Shown here: piece after piece, positions 1 through 9,416 of the stretch
Layout of the letters: every line of letters begins with the position of its first letter
Numbering within the stretch: the stretch's first letter is position 1
NCBI GenBank assembly: GCA_014653815.1
Contig: JACWDZ010000001.1
Span: 124,001-188,000 of the forward strand
DNA length: 64,000 bases
Origin: Pelagibacterales bacterium SAG-MED29
Lineage (GTDB): Bacteria > Pseudomonadota > Alphaproteobacteria > Pelagibacterales > Pelagibacteraceae
Direction: 5' to 3'
Notes under the pieces: generated by a model
Databases searched by the model: none
What the model was told of the DNA's origin: nothing
What the model saw: only the letters and a program-made list of their open reading frames with translations
Position numbers and translations under genes: made by a program

Positions 1-17
1 TTGGAATTTCCATTAAA

Positions 18-305
18 TTACCATTTCTTAGTTTTTACATTATGAACATGAACATGATCACCTTTTTTTATTGATTTAACAACTTTACCAATGTCATGAC
101 CATATTTTAATATCGTATCACCCTCTTTTAGATCTTTAAGGGCGATTTTATGACCCAAAGGAATTTCATTTGTTGAGCTGACTTTGATTGTTTTGTCATT
201 TTCCATTATCCAAGCGCTACAATCTTGGCCTTTTTTGGTTTTTTCTATCACGACAACTCCAACGTTATCTTTTTCGTCGTGAATAATAAGGTCTGGCTGT
301 GACAT
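18..305 (-). CDS. suyA: UxaA/SAF-domain small subunit, likely (2R)-sulfolactate sulfo-lyase alpha subunit (SuyA-like)
   Basis: 95 aa SAF-type domain (HDEKDNVGVVV..., GHKIALKDLKEGDTILKYGHDIG); lies next to xsc; a large subunit would be off the left edge. Confidence 0.6.
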   Translation of the reverse strand: MSQPDLIIHDEKDNVGVVVIEKTKKGQDCSAWIMENDKTIKVSSTNEIPLGHKIALKDLKEGDTILKYGHDIGKVVKSIKKGDHVHVHNVKTKKW

Positions 306-378
306 AAAATATTTAATGGATATAGACTAAATTTTGATATATTTAAAGTATGTTTTAAATTTTTTTTAAAGGATTTCT

Positions 379-2160
379 ATGGCAAAAATGACAACAGAAG
401 AAGCTTTTGTAAAAGTTCTACAAATGCATGGTATTGAACATGCTTTTGGTATTATCGGATCAGCTTTTATGCCTATCTCTGATATTTTTCCTGATGCAGG
501 AATCACATTTTGGGATGTTGCTCATGAAACTAATGGCGGATTAATCGCCGATGGATATACTCGAGCAACAGGAAAGATGTCTATGGTAATCGCACAAAAT
601 GGCCCTGGCATTACCGGATTAGTTACGCCAATCAAAACAGCTTACTGGAATCACACTCCATTACTTTTAGTAACTCCTCAAGCTGCAAATAAAACAATGG
701 GACAAGGTGGATTTCAAGAAGTAGAACAGATGAATTTATTTAAAGATATGGTTTGTTATCAAGAAGAAGTGAGAGATCCGTCTAGAATGGCTGAAGTATT
801 AAATCGTGTTATTGAAAAAGCAATTAGAGGATCTGCCCCGGCACAAATTAACGTACCAAGAGATTATTGGACTCAAGTTATAGATATAGATCTACCTCCA
901 ATTGTTAGATTAGAAAGGCAAGCAGGGGGAGCAGAAGCTATTGATAAAGCAGCAAAATTATTATCTGATGCAAAATTCCCTGTTATTTTATCTGGAGCTG
1001 GAGTTGTTATTGGCGGAGCAATTGATGATTGTGTGAAATTAGCCGAAAAATTAGATTCACCAGTATGTTCTGGCTACCAACACAATGATAGTTTTCCAGG
1101 AAGCCATCCTTTAGCAGTTGGACCTTTAGGATATAATGGCTCCAAAGCAGGAATGGAATTAATATCAAAGGCGGATGTAGTTTTAGCTCTAGGAACCAGA
1201 TTAAATCCTTTTTCTACTTTACCTGGATATGGAATTGATTATTGGCCCAAGAATGCAAAAATAATTCAAGTTGATATGAATTCTGATAGAATTGGCTTAA
1301 CAAAAAAAGTAACAGTTGGTATTTGTGGAGATTCAAAACTAGTAGCTCAACAGTTATTAAGTAAACTTTCTTCAAAAGCGGGTGATACAGATAGAAAGAA
1401 AAGAAAAGATTTAATCCATCAGACTAAATCAGCTTGGTTACAAAAATTATCAAGTCTAGACCATGAGGATGATGATCCGGGTACAGTCTGGAATAAAGAA
1501 GCGAGAGAAAGAGATAAAGATAGAATGTCACCAAGACAAGCCTGGAGAGCTATACAAGCTGGAATGCCTAACGATGTAATTATATCAAGTGATATTGGAA
1601 ACAATTGTGCAATAGGGAATGCATACCCTACATTTGAAAAAGGTAGAAAATATCTAGCACCTGGTTTATTTGGCCCTTGTGGTTATGGGTTTCCATCAAT
1701 ACTTGGAGCAAAAATTGGCTGTCCAGATACTCCTGTTATAGGTTTTGCTGGTGACGGAGCTTTTGGAATTAGCATGAATGAAATGAGCTCGTGCGCTCGA
1801 AAAGAGTGGCCAGCTATATCAATGGTAATTTTTAGAAATTATCAATGGGGAGCAGAAAAAAGAAATTCTATATTATGGTTTGATGATAATTTTATTGGAA
1901 CAGAATTAGATCCAGAATTAAGTTATTCTAAAGTAGCTAACGCTTGTGGTTTAAAGGGTGTTACCGTTAAAACTATGGAAGAAACTACAAAAGCAATAAA
2001 ACAATCTTGTGAAGATCAAAAAAAAGGAATTACAACTTTTATTGAAGTTATTTTAAATCAAGAATTAGGCGAACCTTTTAGACGGGATGCCATGAAAAAA
2101 CCGGTTAGAGTTGCTGGTATTAAAAAAGAAGATATGAAAACTCAAAAAAGTCTTAACTAA
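379..2160 (+). CDS. xsc: Sulfoacetaldehyde acetyltransferase (ThDP-dependent)
   Basis: 593 aa ThDP enzyme; Xsc-like N-terminus (MTTEEAFVKVLQMHGIEHAFGIIGSAFMPISD) and GFAGDGAFGISMNE ThDP motif. Confidence 0.93.
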   Translation: MAKMTTEEAFVKVLQMHGIEHAFGIIGSAFMPISDIFPDAGITFWDVAHETNGGLIADGYTRATGKMSMVIAQNGPGITGLVTPIKTAYWNHTPLLLVTPQAANKTMGQGGFQEVEQMNLFKDMVCYQEEVRDPSRMAEVLNRVIEKAIRGSAPAQINVPRDYWTQVIDIDLPPIVRLERQAGGAEAIDKAAKLLSDAKFPVILSGAGVVIGGAIDDCVKLAEKLDSPVCSGYQHNDSFPGSHPLAVGPLGYNGSKAGMELISKADVVLALGTRLNPFSTLPGYGIDYWPKNAKIIQVDMNSDRIGLTKKVTVGICGDSKLVAQQLLSKLSSKAGDTDRKKRKDLIHQTKSAWLQKLSSLDHEDDDPGTVWNKEARERDKDRMSPRQAWRAIQAGMPNDVIISSDIGNNCAIGNAYPTFEKGRKYLAPGLFGPCGYGFPSILGAKIGCPDTPVIGFAGDGAFGISMNEMSSCARKEWPAISMVIFRNYQWGAEKRNSILWFDDNFIGTELDPELSYSKVANACGLKGVTVKTMEETTKAIKQSCEDQKKGITTFIEVILNQELGEPFRRDAMKKPVRVAGIKKEDMKTQKSLN

Positions 2161-2170
2161 AAAATATTTA

Positions 2171-2551
2171 ATGAAATCTAAAAAAAATAATAAAGGTTTT
2201 GGCCTATTATTTTTTATAGTATTTCTTTTAATTGGTTTATGGCCTTTATTAAAAGGTGACAATCCAAGAATATATTTTATTCCTATTGCATTTTTATTTT
2301 TAGTTTTAGGCATTATTAACTCTAAAATTTTAACTCCTTTAAATAAATTATGGATCAAATTTGGTGAGCAATTGGGCAGAATTATAGCTCCAATAGTAAT
2401 GGCTGTTGTATATTTTATTATATTAACACCATTAAGTTTTCTAATAAGAATATCAGGGAAAGACTTACTTAAAGTAAAATTCTCTAATAAAATTAATACG
2501 TATTGGATAAAAAGAATTAAAGATGTAGGTTCAATGAATAAACAGTTTTGA
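2171..2551 (+). CDS. SxtJ-family small membrane protein
   Basis: 126 aa with several TM segments; located in a carbamoyltransferase cassette. Confidence 0.65.
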   Translation: MKSKKNNKGFGLLFFIVFLLIGLWPLLKGDNPRIYFIPIAFLFLVLGIINSKILTPLNKLWIKFGEQLGRIIAPIVMAVVYFIILTPLSFLIRISGKDLLKVKFSNKINTYWIKRIKDVGSMNKQF

Positions 2552-2560
2552 TGAAAAATA

Positions 2561-3562
2561 ATGAAGAAAGTAATTTTTGTAAATATAATAATAATTTCTA
2601 CATTATTTATTTTTTTTGAAATTTTAATTAGATCTTTAAATTTGGTTAGTTTACAAGGAATCGATAAAGGTTTTTTTTTCTCCGAAAATGACATTATATT
2701 AAATAAACCTAACTCAACAATTTTAAAAGTTGCTGGAAAAAAAGTTAAAACAGATGAGAAAGGATTTAGAATTCCATTAAAAGGATATAAATTTAAGGAT
2801 GATATTAAGTCAACATTTATATTAGGTGATAGTGTAAGTTTTGGTTTTGGTGTAAAAGAACAAGACACCTTTGCAGGAATCTTAAGAGATCAAGTAAACA
2901 CAAATTTAATTAATTCATCAGTTATAGGACATAATTTGGAGAGCTATATTTATTTATTAAATAAACATATAAAAAAATCTAGAGAAAAATTTGATAAGGC
3001 TATAATTTTTTTATGCTTAAATGACATTCATTTAAAACAAGGTGTAGCATCTGAAGATGAATTAAAAAAAAATATTGATTATCAGAAAGATAGTTTTTTT
3101 ATAAAATTTTTAAAAAACAAGACTTTTGTTAAAATAAATATTTTTTTAAGAGAAAAATCTGCTTTATTTGTTTTTTTAAAATCAATAGGTACAAATTCAG
3201 TAAAAAGACATTATGAATATATGCGAAAAGCTTATGAAGATGATAACTTACTCTTCAAATATTCAGAGTATATAAAAGAAATAAAAAACTTTTCAGAGTT
3301 AAATAATTTTGAAATAAATTTTGTTTTGTTGCCTTATTCTTATCAAGTTATCAAAAATTGTGAAAAACAGTATATTCAACCTCAAATTAAAGTAAAAAAA
3401 ATATTTCAACAATTAAATTTAGATCTTTATGATTTTACTAATAATTTTTGTACTGATAGCAATGGTAAAAATTTTTTTATTGGATATGACCCTGTTCATT
3501 TATCTAATGCTGGACACAAATTTGTATCTATATTACTTATTGAGAATAAGATTATAAAATAA
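2561..3562 (+). CDS. SGNH/GDSL-type hydrolase with N-terminal membrane anchor
   Basis: N-terminal TM, GDSVSFGFGV block I, LNDIH block and DPVHLSNAGH C-terminal D-x-x-H block. Confidence 0.8.
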   Translation: MKKVIFVNIIIISTLFIFFEILIRSLNLVSLQGIDKGFFFSENDIILNKPNSTILKVAGKKVKTDEKGFRIPLKGYKFKDDIKSTFILGDSVSFGFGVKEQDTFAGILRDQVNTNLINSSVIGHNLESYIYLLNKHIKKSREKFDKAIIFLCLNDIHLKQGVASEDELKKNIDYQKDSFFIKFLKNKTFVKINIFLREKSALFVFLKSIGTNSVKRHYEYMRKAYEDDNLLFKYSEYIKEIKNFSELNNFEINFVLLPYSYQVIKNCEKQYIQPQIKVKKIFQQLNLDLYDFTNNFCTDSNGKNFFIGYDPVHLSNAGHKFVSILLIENKIIK

Positions 3563-3715
3563 ATGATTGAATTTATTAAAGAATTTTTTGAGTTTCTTAA
3601 AGAAAGAAAAAAATATTGGTTATTGCCAATTATAATAGTCCTTTTTTTATTTGGCTTTCTAATAGTTTTGAGCCAAGGATCAGCAGTGGCTCCATTCATT
3701 TATACAATTTTTTAA
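3563..3715 (+). CDS. DUF5989-like 50-aa membrane microprotein (absent from supplied ORF track)
   Basis: ATG at 3563 directly after the SGNH stop, TAA at 3713-3715, next gene starts GTG at 3716; translation MIEFIKEFFEFLKERKKYWLLPIIIVLFLFGFLIVLSQGSAVAPFIYTIF. Confidence 0.82.
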   Translation: MIEFIKEFFEFLKERKKYWLLPIIIVLFLFGFLIVLSQGSAVAPFIYTIF

Positions 3716-5551
3716 GTGACATCTATACTAGGCATATCAGCATTTTATCATGACAGCGCAGCAGCTTTAATTAAAGATGGAAATATTGTTGCAGCTGCTC
3801 AAGAAGAGAGATTTTCAAGAAAAAAACATGACGCAGGATACCCTTTTCATGCAATAGAATATGTTTTGAGAGAAAGTAAATTAAAATTAAACGAAGTAGA
3901 TCATATAGTTTTTTTTGAAAAACCATTTTTAAAATTTGAAAGATTGCTTGAGACTTATTTGGCTTTTGCTCCTAAAGGTTTTAAATCATTTAGTTTATCT
4001 ATGCCAATTTGGTTAAAAGAAAAATTATTTCAAAAAAAATTTTTATTTGATAAATTAAAGCAACATGATGAAAATTATGAAGATATAGCAAGAATTAAAT
4101 TTTCAGAACATCACTACAGTCATGCAGCAAGTGCTTTCTACCCTTCGCCATTTAAAGAAGCAATTGTTTTAACATTAGATGGTGTGGGTGAGTGGGCGAC
4201 AACAACAGTTGCAATTGGAAAAGGAAATAATTTAAAAATGTTAAAAGAAATGCATTTTCCACATTCATTGGGCTTACTTTATTCAGCTTTTACTTACTAT
4301 ACTGGTTTTAAAGTTAATAGCGGCGAATATAAACTTATGGGTTTAGCTCCATATGGAAAACCTAATTACAAAGACTTAATAATTAAAAAACTAATGGATT
4401 TAAAAAATGATGGGTCTTTTAGACTAAATATGAAATATTTTAATTACGCCACTGGATTAACTATGACAAATAAAAAATTTTCTGATCTTTTTGGAGAATC
4501 ACCAAGAAATCCAAAAAAAGATTTGTTAACTCAATTTCATATGGATATTGCTTCATCAATTCAAGCAGTTACGGAAGAAATAGTTTTAAGAATAACAAAA
4601 AATCTAGCTGAAGAATACAAAGTTAAAAATTTATGTTTAGCAGGTGGAGTAGCACTTAATTGTGTAGCTAACGGAAAAGTTTTAAAAGAAAAAATTTTTG
4701 AAAATATTTGGATACAGCCTGCTGCAGGAGATGCTGGTGGTTCGCTAGGAGCAGCTTTAGCATATTGGTATCGTGAATTAGATAAACCTAGAAATAAGTT
4801 TAAAGATCAAATGAAAGGCTCTTATCTAGGCCCAAATTTTAGTGAAAATACAATTGAAAACAAGCTTAAAGAATTAAAAGCAGTTTTTAAGAAAAAAAAT
4901 TCAAATGAAATAATTTCGATTGCAGCTAAAGAACTGGCAAACAGTAAAACAGTTGGATGGTTTCAAGGTCGAATGGAGTTTGGACCAAGAGCTTTAGGAG
5001 GAAGATCAATACTAGCAGATCCAAGATCTGAAAAAATGCAAAAAGAATTAAATCTTAAGATAAAATTCAGAGAGAGTTTTAGACCATTTGCACCATCAGT
5101 CTTACGAGAAGATGTTTCTGAATGGTTTGATCTTGATTATGACAGCCCTTATATGCTTTTAGTTTCAGAGGTTAATAAAGCAAAACAAATAAAAATGTCA
5201 GATAGTGATAAAAATTTGTTTGGAATTGATAAACTTAATATAAAAAGATCATCAATTCCTGCAATTACTCATGTTGATTACTCCGCAAGAATTCAAACAG
5301 TTCATAAAGAAACAAATCCTAGATACTATGATTTATTGAGAGAATTTAAAAAGAATACTAATTGCTCTGTTTTGGTGAACACCTCTTTTAACGTAAGAGG
5401 AGAGCCGATTGTATGTTCAATACAAGATGCTTTTAATTGTTTTATGGGAACAAATTTAGATATTCTAGTAATAGAAAATTTTATTTTATTTAAAGAAGAT
5501 CAAGATAAATCACTTCTCAAAGATTATAAAAATAAATTCGAGTTAGATTAA
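3716..5551 (+). CDS. Carbamoyltransferase (NodU/CmcH/TobZ family)
   Basis: 611 aa; MTSILGISAFYHDSAAALIKDGNIVAAAQEERFSRKKHD N-terminus, GGVALNCVANGK, GPRALGGRSILADPR. Confidence 0.93.
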   Translation: MTSILGISAFYHDSAAALIKDGNIVAAAQEERFSRKKHDAGYPFHAIEYVLRESKLKLNEVDHIVFFEKPFLKFERLLETYLAFAPKGFKSFSLSMPIWLKEKLFQKKFLFDKLKQHDENYEDIARIKFSEHHYSHAASAFYPSPFKEAIVLTLDGVGEWATTTVAIGKGNNLKMLKEMHFPHSLGLLYSAFTYYTGFKVNSGEYKLMGLAPYGKPNYKDLIIKKLMDLKNDGSFRLNMKYFNYATGLTMTNKKFSDLFGESPRNPKKDLLTQFHMDIASSIQAVTEEIVLRITKNLAEEYKVKNLCLAGGVALNCVANGKVLKEKIFENIWIQPAAGDAGGSLGAALAYWYRELDKPRNKFKDQMKGSYLGPNFSENTIENKLKELKAVFKKKNSNEIISIAAKELANSKTVGWFQGRMEFGPRALGGRSILADPRSEKMQKELNLKIKFRESFRPFAPSVLREDVSEWFDLDYDSPYMLLVSEVNKAKQIKMSDSDKNLFGIDKLNIKRSSIPAITHVDYSARIQTVHKETNPRYYDLLREFKKNTNCSVLVNTSFNVRGEPIVCSIQDAFNCFMGTNLDILVIENFILFKEDQDKSLLKDYKNKFELD

Positions 5552-6369
5552 TTTAAATCTAGGACAGTTGCAGGATCTAACCTTACACCAAACCAATTAA
5601 GTCTAATATCTAAATGCGGTCCTGTTGATCTTCCTGTAGATCCAACTGTCCCTATTATTTCTCCTTGTTTAACTTTCTGCCCTTTTTTTACATAAATATC
5701 TTTCATATGCATATACAAAGTAGAAATTCCATGCCCATGATCAAAGATTAAAGTGCCGCCTGTATAAAACAAATCAAGCTCCACCATGGTTGCCGTTCCA
5801 TCTAACATAGCTTTAATTTCAGTCCCTTCTTTTGCCGCAAAGTCTATTCCATAATGAGGCCATTTTGGTTTTCCATTCAATATTCTTTGACTACCATAAA
5901 CTCCGGTAACAATTGCTTTATCGAGAGGTTTAATAAATTTTTTGGTAAAAAAGGTTAAGTCACTTTCTATTTCTCTAGCATCTACAATTATTTTATTCTC
6001 TCTTCTTATTCTTTCATATACTTCTTTAGGAGGAGTGACTTTTTTTTCTGGAAGACCATCTATTCTTTGTATCTTATATTTTCTTTTAAAGACTTTTTTT
6101 ACGATTACATCTAATTTTTGATCTTTTGTAATTCTAATAGTTATATCATTTTTTCTGTCTCTACCTATGCCAAAAGCAAAATGACCATCTTTAGTGACCA
6201 AAACATCTTTGTTATCTATTTTGACTTTTGCTCCAGGACTTGTTTTTCCTAGAATAAAAGATCCTTGATTGAATTTTCCAGTAAATTCTACAGCAAACAA
6301 ATTTTGATTTGAAAATATTATTAGTAAAAATAAGATTAAGAATTTATTGAGCTGTCCAACCACCATCAA
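5548..6369 (-). CDS. M23-family peptidase (LytM-like)
   Basis: Signal peptide; WPHYGIDFAAKEGTEIKA, GHGISTLYMHM and GRSTGPHLDIRL motifs. Confidence 0.9.
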   Translation of the reverse strand: MMVVGQLNKFLILFLLIIFSNQNLFAVEFTGKFNQGSFILGKTSPGAKVKIDNKDVLVTKDGHFAFGIGRDRKNDITIRITKDQKLDVIVKKVFKRKYKIQRIDGLPEKKVTPPKEVYERIRRENKIIVDAREIESDLTFFTKKFIKPLDKAIVTGVYGSQRILNGKPKWPHYGIDFAAKEGTEIKAMLDGTATMVELDLFYTGGTLIFDHGHGISTLYMHMKDIYVKKGQKVKQGEIIGTVGSTGRSTGPHLDIRLNWFGVRLDPATVLDLN

Positions 6370-7108
6370 CCACCAAAGATGTTCCGGTTATCATTGCCGA
6401 ACTATCAGCTGCTAAAAAAGCTACAGCCGTCGCTACATCACTTTCTTCCGCAACTCTGCCTAAAGGAATTTTTTTTATCGCTTCTTTTTTAAATTTTTTA
6501 TTTTTAAAAAAACCTTTTACCATTGGCGTTAATACAAAAGTAGGACAAACAGTATTTACTCTAATATTGTCCTTAGCTAAATCTATAGCCATTCCTCTTG
6601 TAAGACCCTCTAGACCAAATTTTGTCATGTTATAAACGCTTCTAATAGGAGCGCCTACTTTACCAAGTTGAGAAGACATATTTATAATTGAACCACCAAT
6701 TTTTTTTCTATTTTTGGCTTCTAGCATTTTTTTAGTACATATTTGAGCAATATTAAAACAAGCTTTTATATTTAAGTTAACTATATAATCCATGTCTGAT
6801 TTTTTTACTTTTGTAAAATGCTCTGGTCGATTATTGCCAGCATTGTTTACTAATATGTCTAATCTTTTTAAACTTTTAATGATCGTATTAAATTTAGATG
6901 CATGAGTAACGTCACAAACAAATGATTGACTTGATCCTTTGGTTCTTCTTATTATTTTACTTACTTTATCTAAGTCACTTTTTGTTCGACTAATAATAAT
7001 TACTTTTGCTCCTGCCTGAGCTAAAGCTATAGCACATGCTCTACCAATGCCTTTTCCAGCACCTGTAACCAAAGCAACTTTATTTTTTAAATTTATTTGT
7101 TTTAGCAT
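6344..7108 (-). CDS. SDR-family NAD(P)-dependent oxidoreductase
   Basis: VTGAGKGIGRACA, NNAGNN, YNMTK; start placed at MLKQINLKNK, overlapping the TerC stop (track ORF extends to 7189). Confidence 0.9.
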   Translation of the reverse strand: MLKQINLKNKVALVTGAGKGIGRACAIALAQAGAKVIIISRTKSDLDKVSKIIRRTKGSSQSFVCDVTHASKFNTIIKSLKRLDILVNNAGNNRPEHFTKVKKSDMDYIVNLNIKACFNIAQICTKKMLEAKNRKKIGGSIINMSSQLGKVGAPIRSVYNMTKFGLEGLTRGMAIDLAKDNIRVNTVCPTFVLTPMVKGFFKNKKFKKEAIKKIPLGRVAEESDVATAVAFLAADSSAMITGTSLVVDGGWTAQ

Positions 7109-7683
7109 TAAATTAATATTTTTATATCCGTATAGATTAACTCCAAAGCTACTATTAATATAGCCAATAAACCAATCCAAGCAATCCACTTGTACTCCTT
7201 AATCCATTTTGAGATTAAAGTAGCTGCCACAGCCATTAAAACTATTGATAAGACTAATCCAAATATCAATAAATGATAATGATGGCCAGCTGCCCCCGCA
7301 ACTCCCAAGACATTGTCTAAACTCATTGTAAAATCTGCTAGCAAAACTGTGAAAATTGCTTTCATTAGGCTTGAGCTATCAACTTTAATGTCTTTATTTT
7401 TAGTTTCTGTATTTTTGATAATATCTACGTAAAGTTTATAAACGATATAAAGTAAAAGAATTCCTCCAACTAATCTAAGGCCTGTAATTTGCAAAAGATA
7501 AGCTGTTAGTAAAGTAAGAATTATTCTTAACACTACAGCACCACCGATACCCCAAAAGATTATTTTTTTTCTTTGATGAGGAGGAAATTTTGATGCAACC
7601 ATTCCTATTATGATTGCGTTGTCTCCAGCTAAAATTAGATCTATAAACACTATCTGTGAAAATATAATTATCTGTTCTGACAT
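7108..7683 (-). CDS. TerC-family integral membrane protein
   Basis: LILAGDNAIIIGM and MSLDNVLGVAGAAGH acidic TM motifs. Confidence 0.9.
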   Translation of the reverse strand: MSEQIIIFSQIVFIDLILAGDNAIIIGMVASKFPPHQRKKIIFWGIGGAVVLRIILTLLTAYLLQITGLRLVGGILLLYIVYKLYVDIIKNTETKNKDIKVDSSSLMKAIFTVLLADFTMSLDNVLGVAGAAGHHYHLLIFGLVLSIVLMAVAATLISKWIKEYKWIAWIGLLAILIVALELIYTDIKILI

Positions 7684-7684
7684 T

Positions 7685-9292
7685 TTATGGATTCAATATC
7701 ATGTCTGCCGCCTTTTCGGCAATCATTATAGTGGGGGCATTTGTATTACCCGAAGTTATATTAGGCATAATAGATGCATCTATGACACGTAAATTTTCTA
7801 CTCCTCTTACTTTTAATTTTTCATCTACCACTGAGTCGTCTCCATTTCCCATTTTACACGTCCCGACTGGATGAAAGATGGTTTGGGTATGTTCACTTCC
7901 AGCCTGAACTAATTCTTCATTATCAGTAATATGTATTCCTGGTCTATATTCTTCTGGTTCATATTTTTTGAATGCATTTGTTTCTAACATTATCTTTCTT
8001 ACAATTTTTAAGCTTTTTGCAGCAACATCTCTGTCCTCTTGAGTAGATAAATAGTTCATTTTGATTTTAGGATTATCTCTAATATCATTGCTTGTAATAT
8101 TTATTTCACCTCTGCTGGTAGGTCTAATATTTGCAATAGTAGGAGTGATACCATCAAAGTCATGCATCTTAGTAGCACCTAAAATATCAGTACTAATTGG
8201 CTGCACATGAAACTGTAAATTAGGAGTAGCTCTTGATGAGTCACTTTTAAGAAAGCCACAAACTTGGCTTGCACCCATTGTCATTGGCCCACTTTGATTA
8301 AATATATATTCTAATCCAATAAGTAGATTTCCAAATAAACTATTAATTTTTCCATTAAGAGATTTTAAGTTTTTTACCTTATAAACTGGTCTAAACATTA
8401 AATGGTCTTGTAAATTTTTTCCAACTCCTTCCAACTCATTCACAACTGGTATCCCATGTGATTTTAATTTTTTTCCTTCACCTAAACCAGAAACTTGTAG
8501 AATGTGTGGAGAACCAATAGAACCAGCTGAAAGTAATATTTCTTTATTTACTTTAATAGTTGTTAATTTTCCATTGTCATAAAAATTTACGCTTATAGCT
8601 TTCTTTCCCAAGAAATTAATTTTTTGAACATGTGCATTAACTGTTATTTTTAAGTTTGGTCTTTTCTTTACAGGATTTAAATATCCTTTAGCAGCACTAC
8701 ATCGTAGTTTTAATAATTTTTGACGTGTCGTAGTGAACTGGAAATAACCTATTCCAAAGTTATCACCTTTATTAAAATCATTTGTTCTAGGAATACCAAA
8801 TTCTTCAGCAGCATTTTGAAATTCCTCTAACATTCTTAAATTAATTTTTTTATTTGTGACACTTATTGGTCCTTCATCATTGTGAAATTCACTTTTTCCT
8901 AATTCATTATTTTCGGACTTTAAAAAATATGGAAGAACGTCATCCCAACCCCAACCAGTATTTCCTTGTTGTCTCCAGTTGTCATAATCATTGCTTTGAC
9001 CTCTAATCCAAAGCAGTCCATTTATAGAGGAACTTCCACCTAGAGTTTTTCCTCTAGGATAACGAATAGATCTATTATTCATGGTTTCATCTTTTTCAGT
9101 ATGAAAACACCAATCCACTTTGGGATTATGCATAGTTTTATAATACCCAACTGGAATATGTATCCAAGGATAAGTATCTTTGCCTCCAGCTTCTAGTAAA
9201 AGGACTTTATTATTCTTATCTGCAGTCAATCGATTAGCTAAAACACAACCAGCTGACCCTGCTCCAATAATTATGTAATCAAATTTTTCCAT
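7685..9292 (-). CDS. GMC-family FAD dehydrogenase (choline dehydrogenase-like; isethionate dehydrogenase IseJ-type possible)
   Basis: DYIIIGAGSAGCVLANRL, GGSSSINGLLWIRG, HPVGTCKMG; start set at MEKFDY. Confidence 0.9.
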   Translation of the reverse strand: MEKFDYIIIGAGSAGCVLANRLTADKNNKVLLLEAGGKDTYPWIHIPVGYYKTMHNPKVDWCFHTEKDETMNNRSIRYPRGKTLGGSSSINGLLWIRGQSNDYDNWRQQGNTGWGWDDVLPYFLKSENNELGKSEFHNDEGPISVTNKKINLRMLEEFQNAAEEFGIPRTNDFNKGDNFGIGYFQFTTTRQKLLKLRCSAAKGYLNPVKKRPNLKITVNAHVQKINFLGKKAISVNFYDNGKLTTIKVNKEILLSAGSIGSPHILQVSGLGEGKKLKSHGIPVVNELEGVGKNLQDHLMFRPVYKVKNLKSLNGKINSLFGNLLIGLEYIFNQSGPMTMGASQVCGFLKSDSSRATPNLQFHVQPISTDILGATKMHDFDGITPTIANIRPTSRGEINITSNDIRDNPKIKMNYLSTQEDRDVAAKSLKIVRKIMLETNAFKKYEPEEYRPGIHITDNEELVQAGSEHTQTIFHPVGTCKMGNGDDSVVDEKLKVRGVENLRVIDASIMPNITSGNTNAPTIMIAEKAADMILNP

Positions 9293-9416
9293 GCTTAAAT
9301 ATCTCTTATAGGTGAGAAACTTATTAATTTCCACCAGTATAATACAACCTGTGGTTTATGGACTTTTATTTTTATAACAGGTTTAATTCTTTTTTTATTA
9401 AACAAACGGGGGAATA

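Noticed and set aside
379-2160. Acetolactate synthase large subunit
   Set aside because: Shares the ThDP fold, but N-terminal motifs and the sulfonate context fit Xsc better, and no small regulatory subunit follows.
2065-2868. 267-aa minus-strand ORF
   Set aside because: Antisense to xsc 3' end, SxtJ and SGNH genes that have clear family motifs; low-complexity F/I/K-rich translation typical of shadow ORFs in AT-rich DNA.
9346-9384. Inverted AACCTGT...ACAGGTT motif between the GMC and TRAP genes as an operator
   Set aside because: Only 7 bp per arm with a long spacer in AT-rich DNA; could be chance, so not reported as a feature without conservation data.
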